Origin: Gnetum montanum
Lineage: Eukaryota; Streptophyta; Gnetopsida; Gnetales; Gnetaceae
Assembly: GCA_015680685.1 (NCBI GenBank)
Contig: MNCI01017655.1
Coordinates: 397,833 to 426,029 of the forward strand
DNA: 28,197 nucleotides
Direction: 5' to 3'
Within the stretch, counting starts at the first letter, position 1, and every line of letters begins with the position of its first letter. Both the position numbers and the translations under genes were made by a program. A model generated the notes under the pieces. The model had not been told where the DNA came from. It did not search any database and was given only the letters and a program-made list of their open reading frames with translations. Positions 9,568 through 19,446 of this stretch are shown here, in pieces.

Positions 9568-10173
9568 ATGTCTTCTTCTCATAGGTGAAATGATATAAAA
9601 CTACAAGTCCCACAAGAGTGAAAAGTGGTATATACTCATCCAGATGAGTTTGTGCCTAATTTTACCTTTATCCTACATTAGGATGAGCAACTGCGATAGC
9701 ATGATATGGAAGACAATGTTATATTGCCCCTCGATTAATCTGTGCCTAGGATGCTAGTTCAAACACTTAAGAAGTTTGGCATCCATGATCTTAAAGAGTA
9801 CATTGTGCAAGATTGTGACTTTTGGGACTACCATCCCACTGACACACAACATAGAAGAGATCGGGAGAGGCATCATGAGGATGCTAAGGGGAAATGGTTC
9901 ACCAATCCCTTATTCCTACTAAATCAAGATGACAATGAGGACCCTCCCTCTGAGGGCTCTCAGCATGAAAGTTCTTTGCCCTTTGTTACGGGTGTAACCT
10001 TGAATCTACAATCTACAATCCACAATTCAGGTTCAAAGAAAGATGGTAATCAAGGCAAGGGATCAAACAAGCATCAAGATGATACGAAAAATAATGAACA
10101 TGGCTGTGATACCAAGGGGGAGTTGGTAGATTTCATGGTGGGTTTTGCAGAGATTGATTTCTTTATAAACTAG
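9568..10173 (+). pseudogene. gag: gag N-terminal remnant of a family B element
   Basis: ATG at 9568 (MSSSHR) opens a frame that stays in register to a stop at 10171-10173. In-frame stops lie near its start and include TAG at 9679-9681; the longest open part is 9742-10173. It shares FVPNFTFILH, then the stop, then DE with the gag at 23296, and later a DYHP block. The middle is charged and low in complexity (Asp, Glu, Lys, His, Asn). No gag core, protease or pol follows, so the element is cut between here and the transporter remnant that begins at 10353. Confidence 0.65.
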
Positions 10174-10352
10174 AATCCTCCTGTCTTTGTACCTGCATGT
10201 CACCGAATCTAGCAGCGTGCATGCCATTGAAAAGTTACAACCTTTCTAGCATAGATCTATGGTGCCTAAATTGTTTGACCTAGTCCTCAATGCTTTGAAA
10301 AAACAAAAAAGAAAGAACAATCTTATAGAGACATTTTAGTCTCAGAGAGAAA
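10174..10352. other. junction between retroelement remnant and transporter pseudogene
   Basis: No recognised feature. The exact end of the B element cannot be seen. The right part may be the 5' untranslated region of the MATE gene. Confidence 0.3.
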
Positions 10353-10667
10353 ATGGAAGAATGTGGCACAGAAACAAATGGTGAGGTGGAGCAAGAGATT
10401 TCAGGATGGCCATTGTTGCAGGAATAAGATGCAGATAATAATAATAATAATAATCAGGAAGACACCATCATGGTGATTATGAAAGTGTGTGCTTTGGAAG
10501 AGGTCAGGAAACAACTATCAATAGCATCGCCGCTCATCACAGTGACTCTATTAAGGTATTCCATGAGATTGGTGTTTGTCATGTTTGTGGGTCACGTGGA
10601 TGAAATTTCACTAGCTGGTGCTTCAATGGCTACTACCTTTGCAAATGCTACAGGCTTCAATGTTTTG
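10353..10667 (+). pseudogene. MATE/DTX multidrug transporter pseudogene, exon 1
   Basis: ATG at 10353 begins MEECGTETNGEVEQEISGW, typical of the acidic cytosolic N-terminus of plant MATE (DETOXIFICATION) antiporters. A stop (TAA, 10425-10427) follows after 24 codons. The frame then continues through an Asn run into QLSIASPLITVTLLRYSM and the family block VMFVGHVDEISLAGASMAT and FANATGF, covering transmembrane segments 1-2. A GT donor candidate follows at 10668. Intact members export organic cations or secondary metabolites in exchange for protons at the plasma membrane or tonoplast. Several lesions make this copy non-functional. It could also be called at 10470, but the homologous-looking N-terminus favours 10353. 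Confidence 0.8.
10434..10454 (+). repeat. AAT trinucleotide microsatellite coding an Asn run
   Basis: About six to seven AAT/ATA units inside MATE exon 1, just after the premature stop, encoding six consecutive Asn. Such expansions are common in the variable N-terminus. Confidence 0.8.
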
Positions 10668-11680
10668 GTACACTTTTCTGAAATTTTTATGAAATTCCCA
10701 TGCTGCAGTATTCATCACAAAATTCCTCTCAGAACATAAATTGCTTTGATCCTCATTTATATATTTTTTTGTATTTAATTAACAAGCCGACCTCATTTTG
10801 TTAGGAGTTGGAACAAGGCTAGAATGATCATGATGATATTTGTATTTAATTAACACAATTTTAGACCCAGTAAAAGAATTCAGCAAAGTTGGGTTGGAAA
10901 TACATGGAGAACAATGATGTAAGTACATGGAATGATCATTATCCTACCATTGTCCCAATGAAAGGAGTTATTTGAGCACAAGGAATGTTGTCCTAAATAT
11001 TAGCGTGACCGTTAGTACTTAATGTTCTTCATTAGCCTTTAAGATGATATCCTAGAACAACACCTTGATAAAATTGCAACATGGTAACTTATGTCAGTTC
11101 CCGCCAGCGAGTCTTTGTGTATTACATCTGAATTTGAATTTTCTATGTGTGGATTTTTTCGTTATAGTGCATTTAGCATATTTTAGGAGTTTAGGCGTAT
11201 TTATTTTCCAAATATTGGTGAAGAATTGCTTAGCCAATAGTATTTTAGGTCAACTGTAAACTTGTTTGACTAGTAACTAACAAGTTGCAGGTTACAGCTG
11301 AGCATGAAACATGTTTCATAGTTGTCGGGGTAACACATCCTAAAAAAATGAATTTCTTAACTTGGTTAAAATTCAATGACCACACATCATTAAAAATGTT
11401 TTTTTTTTGAACCATGTTTGTAGAGGTCTGCATGGTAATTGCACAGGGAAAATGAAACCAATATTTGGATTTTGGACCATTCAATCCTTCTACTTTAAAC
11501 CTTCCTCATTATTAAGATTATTTAAGAATATCTAGCTAAAATGCAGTAAAATTTTATTTAAAAATTTAAATTTTTGAATAAGTTTTATAGATAAAAATCT
11601 TTATATGTTTTTCATTTCAAAATGATTTTATTCCTTAGTAATTGCTGTTTGAACCTTCCTGTTGTGTTGTGTGTACACAG
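10668..11680 (+). other. intron of the MATE pseudogene
   Basis: Lies between GGCTTCAATGTTTTG followed by GT at 10668 and the acceptor GTGTACACAG at 11671-11680. It is AT-rich with no sustained frame. The phases implied by this donor and acceptor differ by one base, so one boundary may be slightly off or mutated. An unspliced intron shows that this copy arose from genomic DNA and not by retroposition. Confidence 0.6.
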
Positions 11681-12247
11681 GAATGGGTTTAGCCCTGGAA
11701 ATCTTTTGTGGGCAAGTGTATGGAGCAAAATAGTTGCGTTTACTTGGCATTCATATGCAGCAAGCAGTATTAATTTTGTCATGTGCTGGGATACCACTTT
11801 CCATGATATGGATATTTATTGAAAACATTCTTGCTGGCTTTGGTCAGGACCCAAAGATAGCTTTTGAAGCTAGAAAATATGCAACATGGATGACCGTTGG
11901 TTTATTTGCATATGCATTTCTTGTACCTTTAATGAAATTTCTTCAAGCACAAAGCATCATGATTCCCCTCTTGTTATGTTCTGTATTTGCCTTTATTGTG
12001 CATGTTCACTCTGCTGGCTATTAGTTTTTGGGGTTAGATTAGGAAACAAAGGGGCAGCCTTGGCAAATTTTGTATCTCATTGGGTCAATGTTATTCTCCT
12101 TCTTGTGGATATTAAAAAATCGTTTGATTGCAATAAGAAATGGGCACCCATATCAAAAGAGGCTTTGAAGGACATCTGAAGTTTTTTCAAGCTAGGCTTT
12201 GAAGGACATCTGAAGTTTTTTCAAGCTTGTCGTTCTTTCTACTGCAA
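11681..12247 (+). pseudogene. MATE/DTX transporter pseudogene, exon 2 (cut by a solo LTR)
   Basis: Continues with MGLALEIFCGQVYGAK, the CGQ.YGA signature of plant MATE proteins, then an in-frame TAG (11731-11733) where the family has Gln. Next come LLGIHMQQAV, FGQDPKIAFEARKYA and LMKFLQAQSIMIPL. A frameshift at about 12006-12010 moves the frame to LCWLLVFGVRLGNKGAALAN, then SHWVNV and APISKEALKDI. A TGA at 12177-12179 and a 34-bp tandem duplication follow, and the sequence meets a family B LTR at 12251. The exon covers roughly transmembrane segments 3 to 6 of the usual twelve. Confidence 0.85.
12161..12228 (+). repeat. 34-bp tandem duplication in MATE exon 2
   Basis: Two copies (12161-12194 and 12195-12228) beginning GGCTTTGAAGGACATCTGAA differ only in the last base (A/T). 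It is a recent slip or repair duplication and adds a further frame disruption. Confidence 0.9.
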
Positions 12248-12250
12248 TGA

Positions 12251-13174
12251 TGATGAGTCGCAGATTAGCCACATCGACAAGGCCTCATCGACTAGGCCCT
12301 ATTGCCCCATCGATGCATTGTTTCATGTGTTGATGTGGCCTCGTCAACACATTATTTCATGCATTGACGTGGCCTCATCGATGCAAGGTCTATTCTTGCT
12401 TATAAATACATGCCAACCCACTGTGTTTAGGCATCATTCTATCATAGTTGTGGTAAAGCTTTTGCAATTTTTCCATTCCAAAGTTGGAATATTTTCCTAA
12501 GTGCTCGTAGCAAAAGTCATTGAGTGTACAGATCTTTATTTGAGCATTGTTATATTTGAGCATGATAGTGTGTGTGACAATAAAGATAAGCTTTTTGATA
12601 AACCTTGTAGCATTGTGGATAGCTTAAATATTTTATTTATGCATTTAATGCTTTCAATCATTTATTTAATGTTTCTCAGTAATTAAGCTAAATAAGTAAT
12701 TAAGCAAGATAAGCTAAATAGTGATTAAGTAAACACATAAGTACAACCACTTCTAGCATGCTTATGACATTTGGTAATCCTAGTAGTGCTTAATGCTTGG
12801 TAACCCAGCAACATTGTATGTGTTCAGGATGTGTATGACAAGTGGGACCAGATACTTATGTTAGGAGTAGTTACAAAATAGCTAATCAATTAGATTAAAG
12901 TAGACATTAAATTATTTTTTTCTTTATCCTATTTATTTCAAGTATCAAAACCATAAAACATAGAATGATAAAAATTGTGTACCTCAATTACACTTAAATT
13001 ATACCTTTGAGCTTTGCAAGTGTAGTTAGGAAGACAACGAACATTCTCAACACCCAGTTCACTTTTTAGAGAACTAGTGCATTGGAAAACTATAGAGTCC
13101 ATAGAATTTGATGGCATGGTGCATGAATGCTTTGTGATTCGTATGGTTGGGTGTAGGTGTACCTTCACTAATTA
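12251..13174 (+). mobile_element. solo LTR, family B, inserted in MATE exon 2
   Basis: Starts TGATGAG at 12251 and ends CTAATTA (a decayed CTCATCA) at 13174, 924 bp, with no internal region next to it. The flanks AATGA (left) and AATGT (right) look like a 5-bp target duplication with one change. U3 holds repeated CATCGATG and GGCCTCATCGA motifs, the TATA box is at 12401-12408, and a CAATAAAGAT signal follows. A solo LTR is what remains after LTR-LTR recombination deletes an element. Confidence 0.8.
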
Positions 13175-13275
13175 AATGTTATGGTGCAATTTTTTTTGAT
13201 AAGGTTGAGATGTTAGGGAAAAAAAAATAGGTGTAAGATCATGGATTCCTCTTTTTCTAGAAACTAAAAGTGAAG
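13175..13275 (+). pseudogene. possible continuation of the MATE exon beyond the solo LTR
   Basis: Right of the LTR short pieces resemble the next part of plant MATE proteins: one like the F-E..-V-L-L-S-G segment (13196-13219) and one with P..LET.S (about 13246-13275), matching the usual N-P-K-L-E-T-S. Frames differ and a 26-bp stretch separates them. The match is suggestive only. Confidence 0.35.
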
Positions 13276-13534
13276 GTATTTTTTTCTGACTTCATTCAAG
13301 GGTAAACCAGTCTATTGGATAGAATTCTAGTAGACCTATTCTTTTATAGAATTATGGAAATGGAAATGGAAATGGTTAATTATGTACCTATGAAACTGCA
13401 AAGAGTCTATAGGATAAATTTTTTAAGTACAAGGCTTTGATATGGTCATGGTGGGTTTTGGACACCTCCTCAAGGAAATAACCCAAAATTGACACCTCTA
13501 GCTCAAAAAAATGTAGTAAAGTTGTTTCCTAAAT
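13276..13534. other. no gene recognised
   Basis: AT-rich sequence with one short tandem repeat (ATGGAA units at 13354-13375). It may be a MATE intron. Confidence 0.3.
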
Positions 13535-13720
13535 ACTATATCTAAGACTAAGAGCATTAAAAAAGGACAGTTTAGAAAGATATGCTTTTCATCTTCCACT
13601 ACTGCATATATACAAAATTTGCAGATGCATTGTTCTCTTTAAAGATTAATCTATCTCCGTGTTTCAATTAATAGTGAGATCCTACACTAGCATGTGTGAT
13701 TGCTACCTTACTTTGTCTAG
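13535..13720 (-). pseudogene. C-terminal scrap of a non-LTR retrotransposon, zinc-binding RT tail
   Basis: Minus-strand reading gives RISLLIETRR, a stop, then REQCICKFC and EDEKHIFLNCPFF. This matches the pattern R.S..L.IE.GR ... R.C..C....EDE.HF.L.CP found at the C-terminus of many LINE-type reverse transcriptases. At least two stops lie inside. It is a fragment of about 60 residues with no catalytic domain nearby. The family assignment is from the motif alone. Confidence 0.4.
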
Positions 13721-14036
13721 AAATAGTAATTGATAAATAATCAGGTATTTTTGTTAAGGATCCTCCTTAAATCTAGTACAAATAAAATTATTTTTTTGCC
13801 ACATGGTTGTTCCCATATGCTTGAATGCCTTTGGTCTTATCCTTGCTTTCAGATCCTTAAAGCTTAAATTTAAATCTTAATCTTTAATATTCAATTTTGA
13901 AGTCATTTTGGACAATCATTGAACTATCCTTTTTCCTAAGTGACTTTATAAATTCCCATGGATAGGTGGATGTAGGCATAGCAAACATCTTTTAATAAAA
14001 CTATAGAGATTTTTGAAGAGCTGAAATATCTATAGG
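13721..14036. other. no gene recognised
   Basis: AT-rich sequence between the LINE-like scrap and the next LTR. Nothing identifiable. Confidence 0.3.
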
Positions 14037-14900
14037 TGATGAGCATTAAAGTGTCGTGTTGACAGGCCCTTGCCGATGTGGCCCCATTTACTTGGTGTTG
14101 CCCCATCGATGGGGCTATGTTGATGTAGTATTTGCTATGTTGACAAGGCCTCATCGATGTAGCCCTAGAGAAAAAACTATAAATACGAGCTCCCAATCGT
14201 GTTTATGGGCATCCAATTCATAGTAGTAGTCAAACTCTTGTAGTTTTTACATTTGAAAGTTAGAATATTTTCCTGATTGCCTGCAGCAGGAGTCATTAAG
14301 TGTATAGATCTTTATTAGAGCATTGTTGTACTTGAGCATGATAGTATGTATGGCAATAAAGATGAGCTTCTTGATAAACCTTGTAGCATTCTAGATAGTT
14401 TAGATATTTATTCATGCATTTAATGCTTTTAGTTAATTATTTAATGTTTTTCAATAATTAAGCTAATTACGTGAGATAAGCTAGATAGATTAAATACAAA
14501 AGTACAACCACTTCGAGCATAACACTTGTTTGCATGGTAATTCTAGCAGCATTATCACTTGGTATGCCCAGTAGCATAGTGCTTGGTAACCTAGCAGTGG
14601 ATACGTGGATTTAGGACATGTATAGAAAGTGGGGCCGAATGCTTATGTTAGGATTAGCTAGAGACTAGTTAGTTAGTTAGATAAAATTATTCATTAAATT
14701 ACTTTATCTCTCTCTTCAAGCACCAAAGAACATAAAATCTAAAATGACAAAAATCATATGCCTTAATTACATTTAACCATACCTTTGTACTTCATAAGTG
14801 TAATTGGGAAGACAACAAATGACTTTAGGACAAGATTCACTTCCTAGAAGACTAGTGCACTAGAAACTAGAGAGTCTACAGAATTTGACTGAATCATGCA
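14037..14900 (+). repeat. family B LTR, 3' end cut by an A element
   Basis: Starts TGATGAG at 14037. It holds a perfect 16-bp palindrome GCCCCATCGATGGGGC (14100-14115), a TATA box at 14178-14185 and an AATAAAGAT signal, and parallels the B LTR at 12251-13174. It stops at 14900 (...GAATCATGCA), where an A LTR begins. The missing end corresponds to the last ~60 bp of the B LTR. No polypurine tract is seen upstream, so it may be a solo or 5' LTR. Confidence 0.8.
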
Positions 14901-15749
14901 TGATGAGACATCATTTGGGACAACCACGATATCGTGTAGGCGATATTGCATGCCCAGACGCGATATCACGTCCTTTACTACGATATCGCGTACGCAATAT
15001 CACAGCCCGTCGCTAGTCCTATAAATAAGAGGTGGCGCTCCCTTGTTTCACAACTTAGATTTAGACCCTTAGCGAAACTCTGGTAATTTTACCCCTCTAG
15101 AGATAGAATTATTTTCCAGTGTATGCTCGCAGTGTTGTGATTGTAATTGTACAACATCCTTTATTTGAGTGTGACGTACTTGGACACGCACATGACTGAT
15201 AATAAAGATTAGGATGACTTCATCATTGTAGCATTCACTTAGTCTAATTATTTAATTAATTACTATTTACTTATTTCCTAGTTAATCTCTCTCACCCATA
15301 TCTCATGTTAAAATGCAGAATGAGTACGACTTGATTACGAGCATTTAAGTGTGACTACTTGGTAACCCAGTAGCGTACCTAGGATCTGTGCTTGGTAATC
15401 CCAATGGTAGTCATGCATGAAGTTCAAGGTATGTATAGATAATCAAGGAACGGATGCTCATCGCACTTAGGATGGATTAGATTCTCTTACCCTCTCTATC
15501 CTAGATTAGTTAATATTACTTTCCATTGCCTTTAGGAGTAGCATTAGAGTAGAAATCCATCATACACCTCACTCTGGACTAAACCATACGTGATAAAGAT
15601 AATACTAGTCCAGGTGGGAAGACAATGAACTACGACCTAAGGCTAATTGTTTAGATGCCACAACTAGTCCGTTTGCAGAGTTCGACCGGATTGCGCATGT
15701 AACACTCATATTCATATGGTTAAGTGTAGGGGTACCTTGCCACTCATCA
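14901..15749 (+). repeat. 5' LTR (family A) of a plus-strand element
   Basis: Bounded by TGATGAG (14901) and CTCATCA (15743-15749), 849 bp, the longest complete A LTR here. U3 has several palindromic motifs (ACGATATCGCGTACG and relatives), the TATA box CTATAAATAAG is at 15019-15029, and an AATAAAGAT signal lies about 180 bp on. It is inserted in a B LTR at ATGCA; the matching target copy is not visible. Confidence 0.9.
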
Positions 15750-15750
15750 T

Positions 15751-15768
15751 TGGCGCCATTGCCGAGGA
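15751..15768 (+). other. primer-binding site, tRNA-Asp type
   Basis: TGGCGCCATTGCCGAGGA starts two bases after the LTR end and differs from the complement of plant tRNA-Asp at two positions. It is the best preserved primer site in the window. Confidence 0.85.
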
Positions 15769-15865
15769 CGATGCTAGTTATCTAGATTAGTTATATCATA
15801 CAAGGTTGCTGTATAAGGACTTAATGATATATCTTTTAGAAAAAAAATAATTATTAAAAGTCACA

Positions 15866-16264
15866 NNNNNNNNNNNNNNNNNNNNNNNNNNNNNNNNNNN
15901 NNNNNNNNNNNNNNNNNNNNNNNNNNNNNNNNNNNNNNNNNNNNNNNNNNNNNNNNNNNNNNNNNNNNNNNNNNNNNNNNNNNNNNNNNNNNNNNNNNNN
16001 NNNNNNNNNNNNNNNNNNNNNNNNNNNNNNNNNNNNNNNNNNNNNNNNNNNNNNNNNNNNNNNNNNNNNNNNNNNNNNNNNNNNNNNNNNNNNNNNNNNN
16101 NNNNNNNNNNNNNNNNNNNNNNNNNNNNNNNNNNNNNNNNNNNNNNNNNNNNNNNNNNNNNNNNNNNNNNNNNNNNNNNNNNNNNNNNNNNNNNNNNNNN
16201 NNNNNNNNNNNNNNNNNNNNNNNNNNNNNNNNNNNNNNNNNNNNNNNNNNNNNNNNNNNNNNNN
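15866..16264. other. assembly gap (399 N)
   Basis: The flanks match the leader and the middle of gag in the minus-strand A element. The same two points are about 702 bp apart there (6723-7424). The N run may therefore understate the true distance, unless this copy carries a deletion. Confidence 0.95.
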
Positions 16265-17106
16265 AACAAGAGAGACCTTAGGGATGTATGCCCAAGGTCA
16301 ACTATATGAAATATGAACCCATCAAGTCCAAGAGCTTATTAAGCGGGTAGCAAAAGAAGAAGGAGAAATGGCTAGATGGGAGAGTGTTGAAAAACATCAA
16401 CAGGACTAAAATCTCAACTCAAAAAAGGTCCATGATCATAAAAAGCAGAAATCAACCAATCTCAAGGTGGAAGAACCATCTTTGCCAGTACAAAAATCAT
16501 TAGAAGAAGCTCAGGCAAAGATCAATAAGGTGTTGGAATGGACATATCAAAAGTGTGGAGAATTTATCAACGTTATTGGAGATAAAGGTCTGACAACCCA
16601 AGAAGCAAGACAAAACATTAGAAAATCAGAAAAAAGGGATAAGGAAAATAAGAGCTCAACTGCCAATCATACGTATGAATGTAACATATGCCTGTATGAT
16701 CACCCCAAGGGCCAATGCCCAATATTGTTACATTTACATGAGCATTGGGGAAACATGTTACATCCTAAGTTCGTATAGAGATACTGTGTTCGATCACAGT
16801 GGAAACAATCCCAGTCGTGGGGGAGACCACCACTAAACTAGAGATACCCTTCATATCATCCGAACCTAAACGCTTATCTTGTTCAACATCCTGTTTCTCC
16901 AATTGGGCCAACGCACTTTATCTCAACATAGTACCATTCTCCTCAATACTCTCTACCCATACCTCTCCTAACTTTGAACATGCTCATCCTTTCCCTCCTT
17001 CCATGCCGCCACCAATTGTTCCTAAGGTGTCTACACCACCACAACAACCCATGAACGTTACTTGTTCTAATACTACCAATAGCAGTGCTAATACTTGTGA
17101 TGTTGG
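16265..17106 (+). pseudogene. gag: gag C-terminal half of the plus-strand A element
   Basis: Enters from the gap in the frame TRETLGMYAQGQLYE and meets TGA at 16314-16316, then continues through the open part from 16467 (KSLEEAQAKINK, TTQEARQNIRK) to the zinc knuckle ECNICLYDHPKGQC at about 16671-16712. TAG at 16776-16778 replaces a Gln present in the other copy. A shift then moves to the Pro-rich region (PFPPSMPPPIVPKV). Similarity to the other A gag ends near 17106, about 300 bp before the gag end. The knuckle has the same CX2CX3HX4C spacing as in the minus-strand copy. Confidence 0.8.
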
Positions 17107-17194
17107 TATATCTTTTGTGTTAATGTTTTAGATCTTGTGCATCAACATGGACTAGTTAATGATGAAACCATACATGAAAACATTAATGAACTAA
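17107..17194. other. breakpoint region between two retroelements
   Basis: The A gag ends and unrelated plus-strand retroelement sequence begins here. No target duplication is visible. Confidence 0.35.
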
Positions 17195-17428
17195 AGGGGG
17201 CTATCAACAAGTCCAAGCCTTCAATGGAGAGGAAGGTAATCATAGTCAAGAGAAAGGAAGCTTCAGGTACTCAAGAAGTGAAGAGGCATGAATAGTTGAT
17301 TCATTGGAAGGATTAGTCTACTAATGATGCTGTATGGATCCATGAGATCAAACTTGATAACTAGGGATAACTTCCATCCCTACTCCCTTATTCACATGAG
17401 TTTAGATTCTCAAGGGTAGGAGAGTTGG
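17195..17428 (+). pseudogene. pol: integrase C-terminus/chromodomain-like end of a Ty3/Gypsy pol
   Basis: Plus-strand reading gives a K-rich segment, then HE, a stop, LIHWKD, a stop, and STNDAVWI. This fits the chromodomain core (Y-L-[IV]-x-W-K-[GD]...A-[TV]-W). It is followed by a purine-rich tract (AGGGTAGGAGAGTTGG, 17413-17428) and an LTR-like start. A chromodomain would place it in the chromovirus branch, unlike the A and B families. The fragment is short and broken. Confidence 0.5.
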
Positions 17429-18200
17429 TGTAGGGACACCTCTTCTAATTTCCTTTTCCTTTTCTACAAATGGTTTTTGTATGTTGGAAAGACATCTAGA
17501 AGATCTAAGAGATGTCTTGGCTGAGAGCTGAGTCTTCATAAGAGGCAACTAGTAGGGACTGGAGGCATCTCTCCTAGAATTGAGACATCTTAGATGAGAT
17601 GTTTCTCATAGATTAGAGATGTCTCTGCCAGAAGAGAGATGTCTCCCATGTAGCAAATTCATATCTTAAAATCTAGAGATGTCTCTCCTAAATTTTGGAT
17701 TTCATGAAAAGATGTTTTTACAAGCTTGAAGAAAACTTGCACGATCGAACAAGCTTCTAAATTATTAGTTCCAAATTGGAAAATAACTAGAAAAAAATAA
17801 ACAAGTTTAGAAATAGCTAGGAATCTTCAAGTTGAGCTTGAGGAAAGGTTTCTAGGTTTTTTGTCTTCCATTTTCAATAAATATTGTTGTTGTTTCATGT
17901 TTTTGACATGAGATGAAATAGAGATAAGATTGATAATTACCATGAGAGCACATGTGTAAGAGTGCATGACTATGTATGTAGCTCTAAGATCAATGATGTG
18001 TGTTTGACTTATGTATGTCTCTCTCATGCTTATGTAAGTTTGATCTCATTTGGTTATGCCTTACATCAAGGACAATTATTGTGTGGTTGTAGAGCCTTAC
18101 ACTTTGAAATGTTGTTGAGTATTTGTGAGTGATTAATGGATGTTTTTAGATTATGAAATCCTATTGTAATCTTCTTACATTAATTAAAGATAGCTATTTT
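17429..18200 (+). repeat. probable LTR of the chromovirus-like element (end uncertain)
   Basis: Starts TGTAGGGACACC right after the purine tract and has an AATAAATATTG signal near 17876. Between 17490 and 17695 it carries a cluster of AGAGATGTCTC units in both orientations. The 3' end could not be fixed; 18200 is approximate. Confidence 0.45.
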
Positions 18201-18620
18201 TCTTGTTTTTTAGCATATTAAATTATTTTCATAATATCTAGATTTAGTGGGATTTGAAGGTTAAATTAATAGGAGAGAACCTACTCCAAGAAATTGTTAA
18301 GTAGGCTAGACAAATAGATCATAAGATAAAATTTTCCTTGTCTAACAATAATACTATTAACTTAAAGATTAAAACTAATGTCAACAAGAAGGTTATAGTT
18401 GGTGAATATTCTTGACATAAAATCAATAACAAGAGATGAGGTGAATATCTTTCACTAATGGTATCACTTTCTTTCTTTGAAACAAATATTGGTATGAAGC
18501 CACAACTATTTATCTCAAATTATTTTGCTATTTTAAGTTCAAACATGGATGTTAAAAAGTAATGTAAGTTTTTTAGAACTAGACCTTCTTCCCCACTAAC
18601 AATTAATTGCCATTGCTTAT
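18201..18620. other. no gene recognised
   Basis: AT-rich with no sustained frame. A TGGTATCA motif near 18455 resembles the start of a tRNA-Met primer site but lacks the rest. Confidence 0.3.
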
Positions 18621-19446
18621 TGATGGGATGCGATATCTCATGGGCCGCGATATCGTGTACGGGATATCGTGTCTTCCCCTACGATATTGTGTATGCGATA
18701 TCGCAGTCTGCCGCAATGTCTATAAATAAGAAGTGGCTCTCCCTCATTTCATCATTATAGTTAGACAGTAGCAAAGCTCTGGTAGTTTGATCCCTCCAAA
18801 GATAGATTATTTTCCAGTGTCTGCCCGTAGTGTGGTGAATGTAACTGTACGACATCCTTTATTCGAGTGTGATGTACTTGGACACGCACATGACCGACAA
18901 TAAAGATCAAGATTACTTCATCATTGCAGCATTCACTTTGTTTATTTATTTAATTGTTATTTACTACTTTCCTAATTAGTCTCTCTCACCCTTATCTCCT
19001 AGCAATGCGGAATGAGTACGACTTGATTGCGAGCATTTAAGTGTAACTACTTGGTAGCCTAGTGGCGTACCCTTTGTCTGCACTTGGTAATCCTAGTGGT
19101 AGTCGTGCATGAAGTTCAAGATGTGTACAGATGATCAAGGAATGGATGCTCATCGCACTTAGGCTAGATTAGATTCTTTTACCCTTTCTCTCCTAACTTA
19201 GCTTAGTTAATATTACTTTCCATTGCCTTTAGGAGTAGCATTAGATTAGAACACATCATACATATCACTCTGGACTAAACCATACGTGACAAATATAATA
19301 CTAGTCCAGGTGGGAAGACAGTGAACTGCAACCTAAGGATAACTGTCTAGCTATCACAACTAGTCCGTCTATGGAGTTCGACCAAATCATGCGTGAGAAT
19401 GCTCGTATTCATATGGTTGAGTGTAGGGGTACCTCACCACTCATCA
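18621..19446 (+). mobile_element. solo LTR, family A, with target duplication
   Basis: Starts TGATGGG (18621), ends CTCATCA (19440-19446), 826 bp. It is flanked on both sides by CTTAT (18616-18620 and 19447-19451), a perfect 5-bp target duplication. There is no polypurine tract on the left and no primer site on the right. U3 holds several GATATC-centred palindromes, and the TATA box is at 18721-18730. It is a clean solo LTR, probably one of the younger insertions here. Confidence 0.92.

Noticed and set aside
11245-11484. Short frames on both strands inside the MATE intron
   Set aside because: No family resemblance, composition like the rest of the intron, and no second copy.
10353-12179. A functional MATE transporter gene
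   Set aside because: Two in-frame stops, a frameshift near 12008, a further TGA, a 34-bp duplication and an LTR insertion exclude function.
15796-16269. An apparently open minus-strand frame across the gap
   Set aside because: It consists almost wholly of N and has no evidential value.
18450-18465. tRNA-Met primer site (TGGTATCA) suggesting another 5' LTR end
   Set aside because: Only eight bases agree, the following bases do not fit, and no LTR end with CA stands at the right distance.
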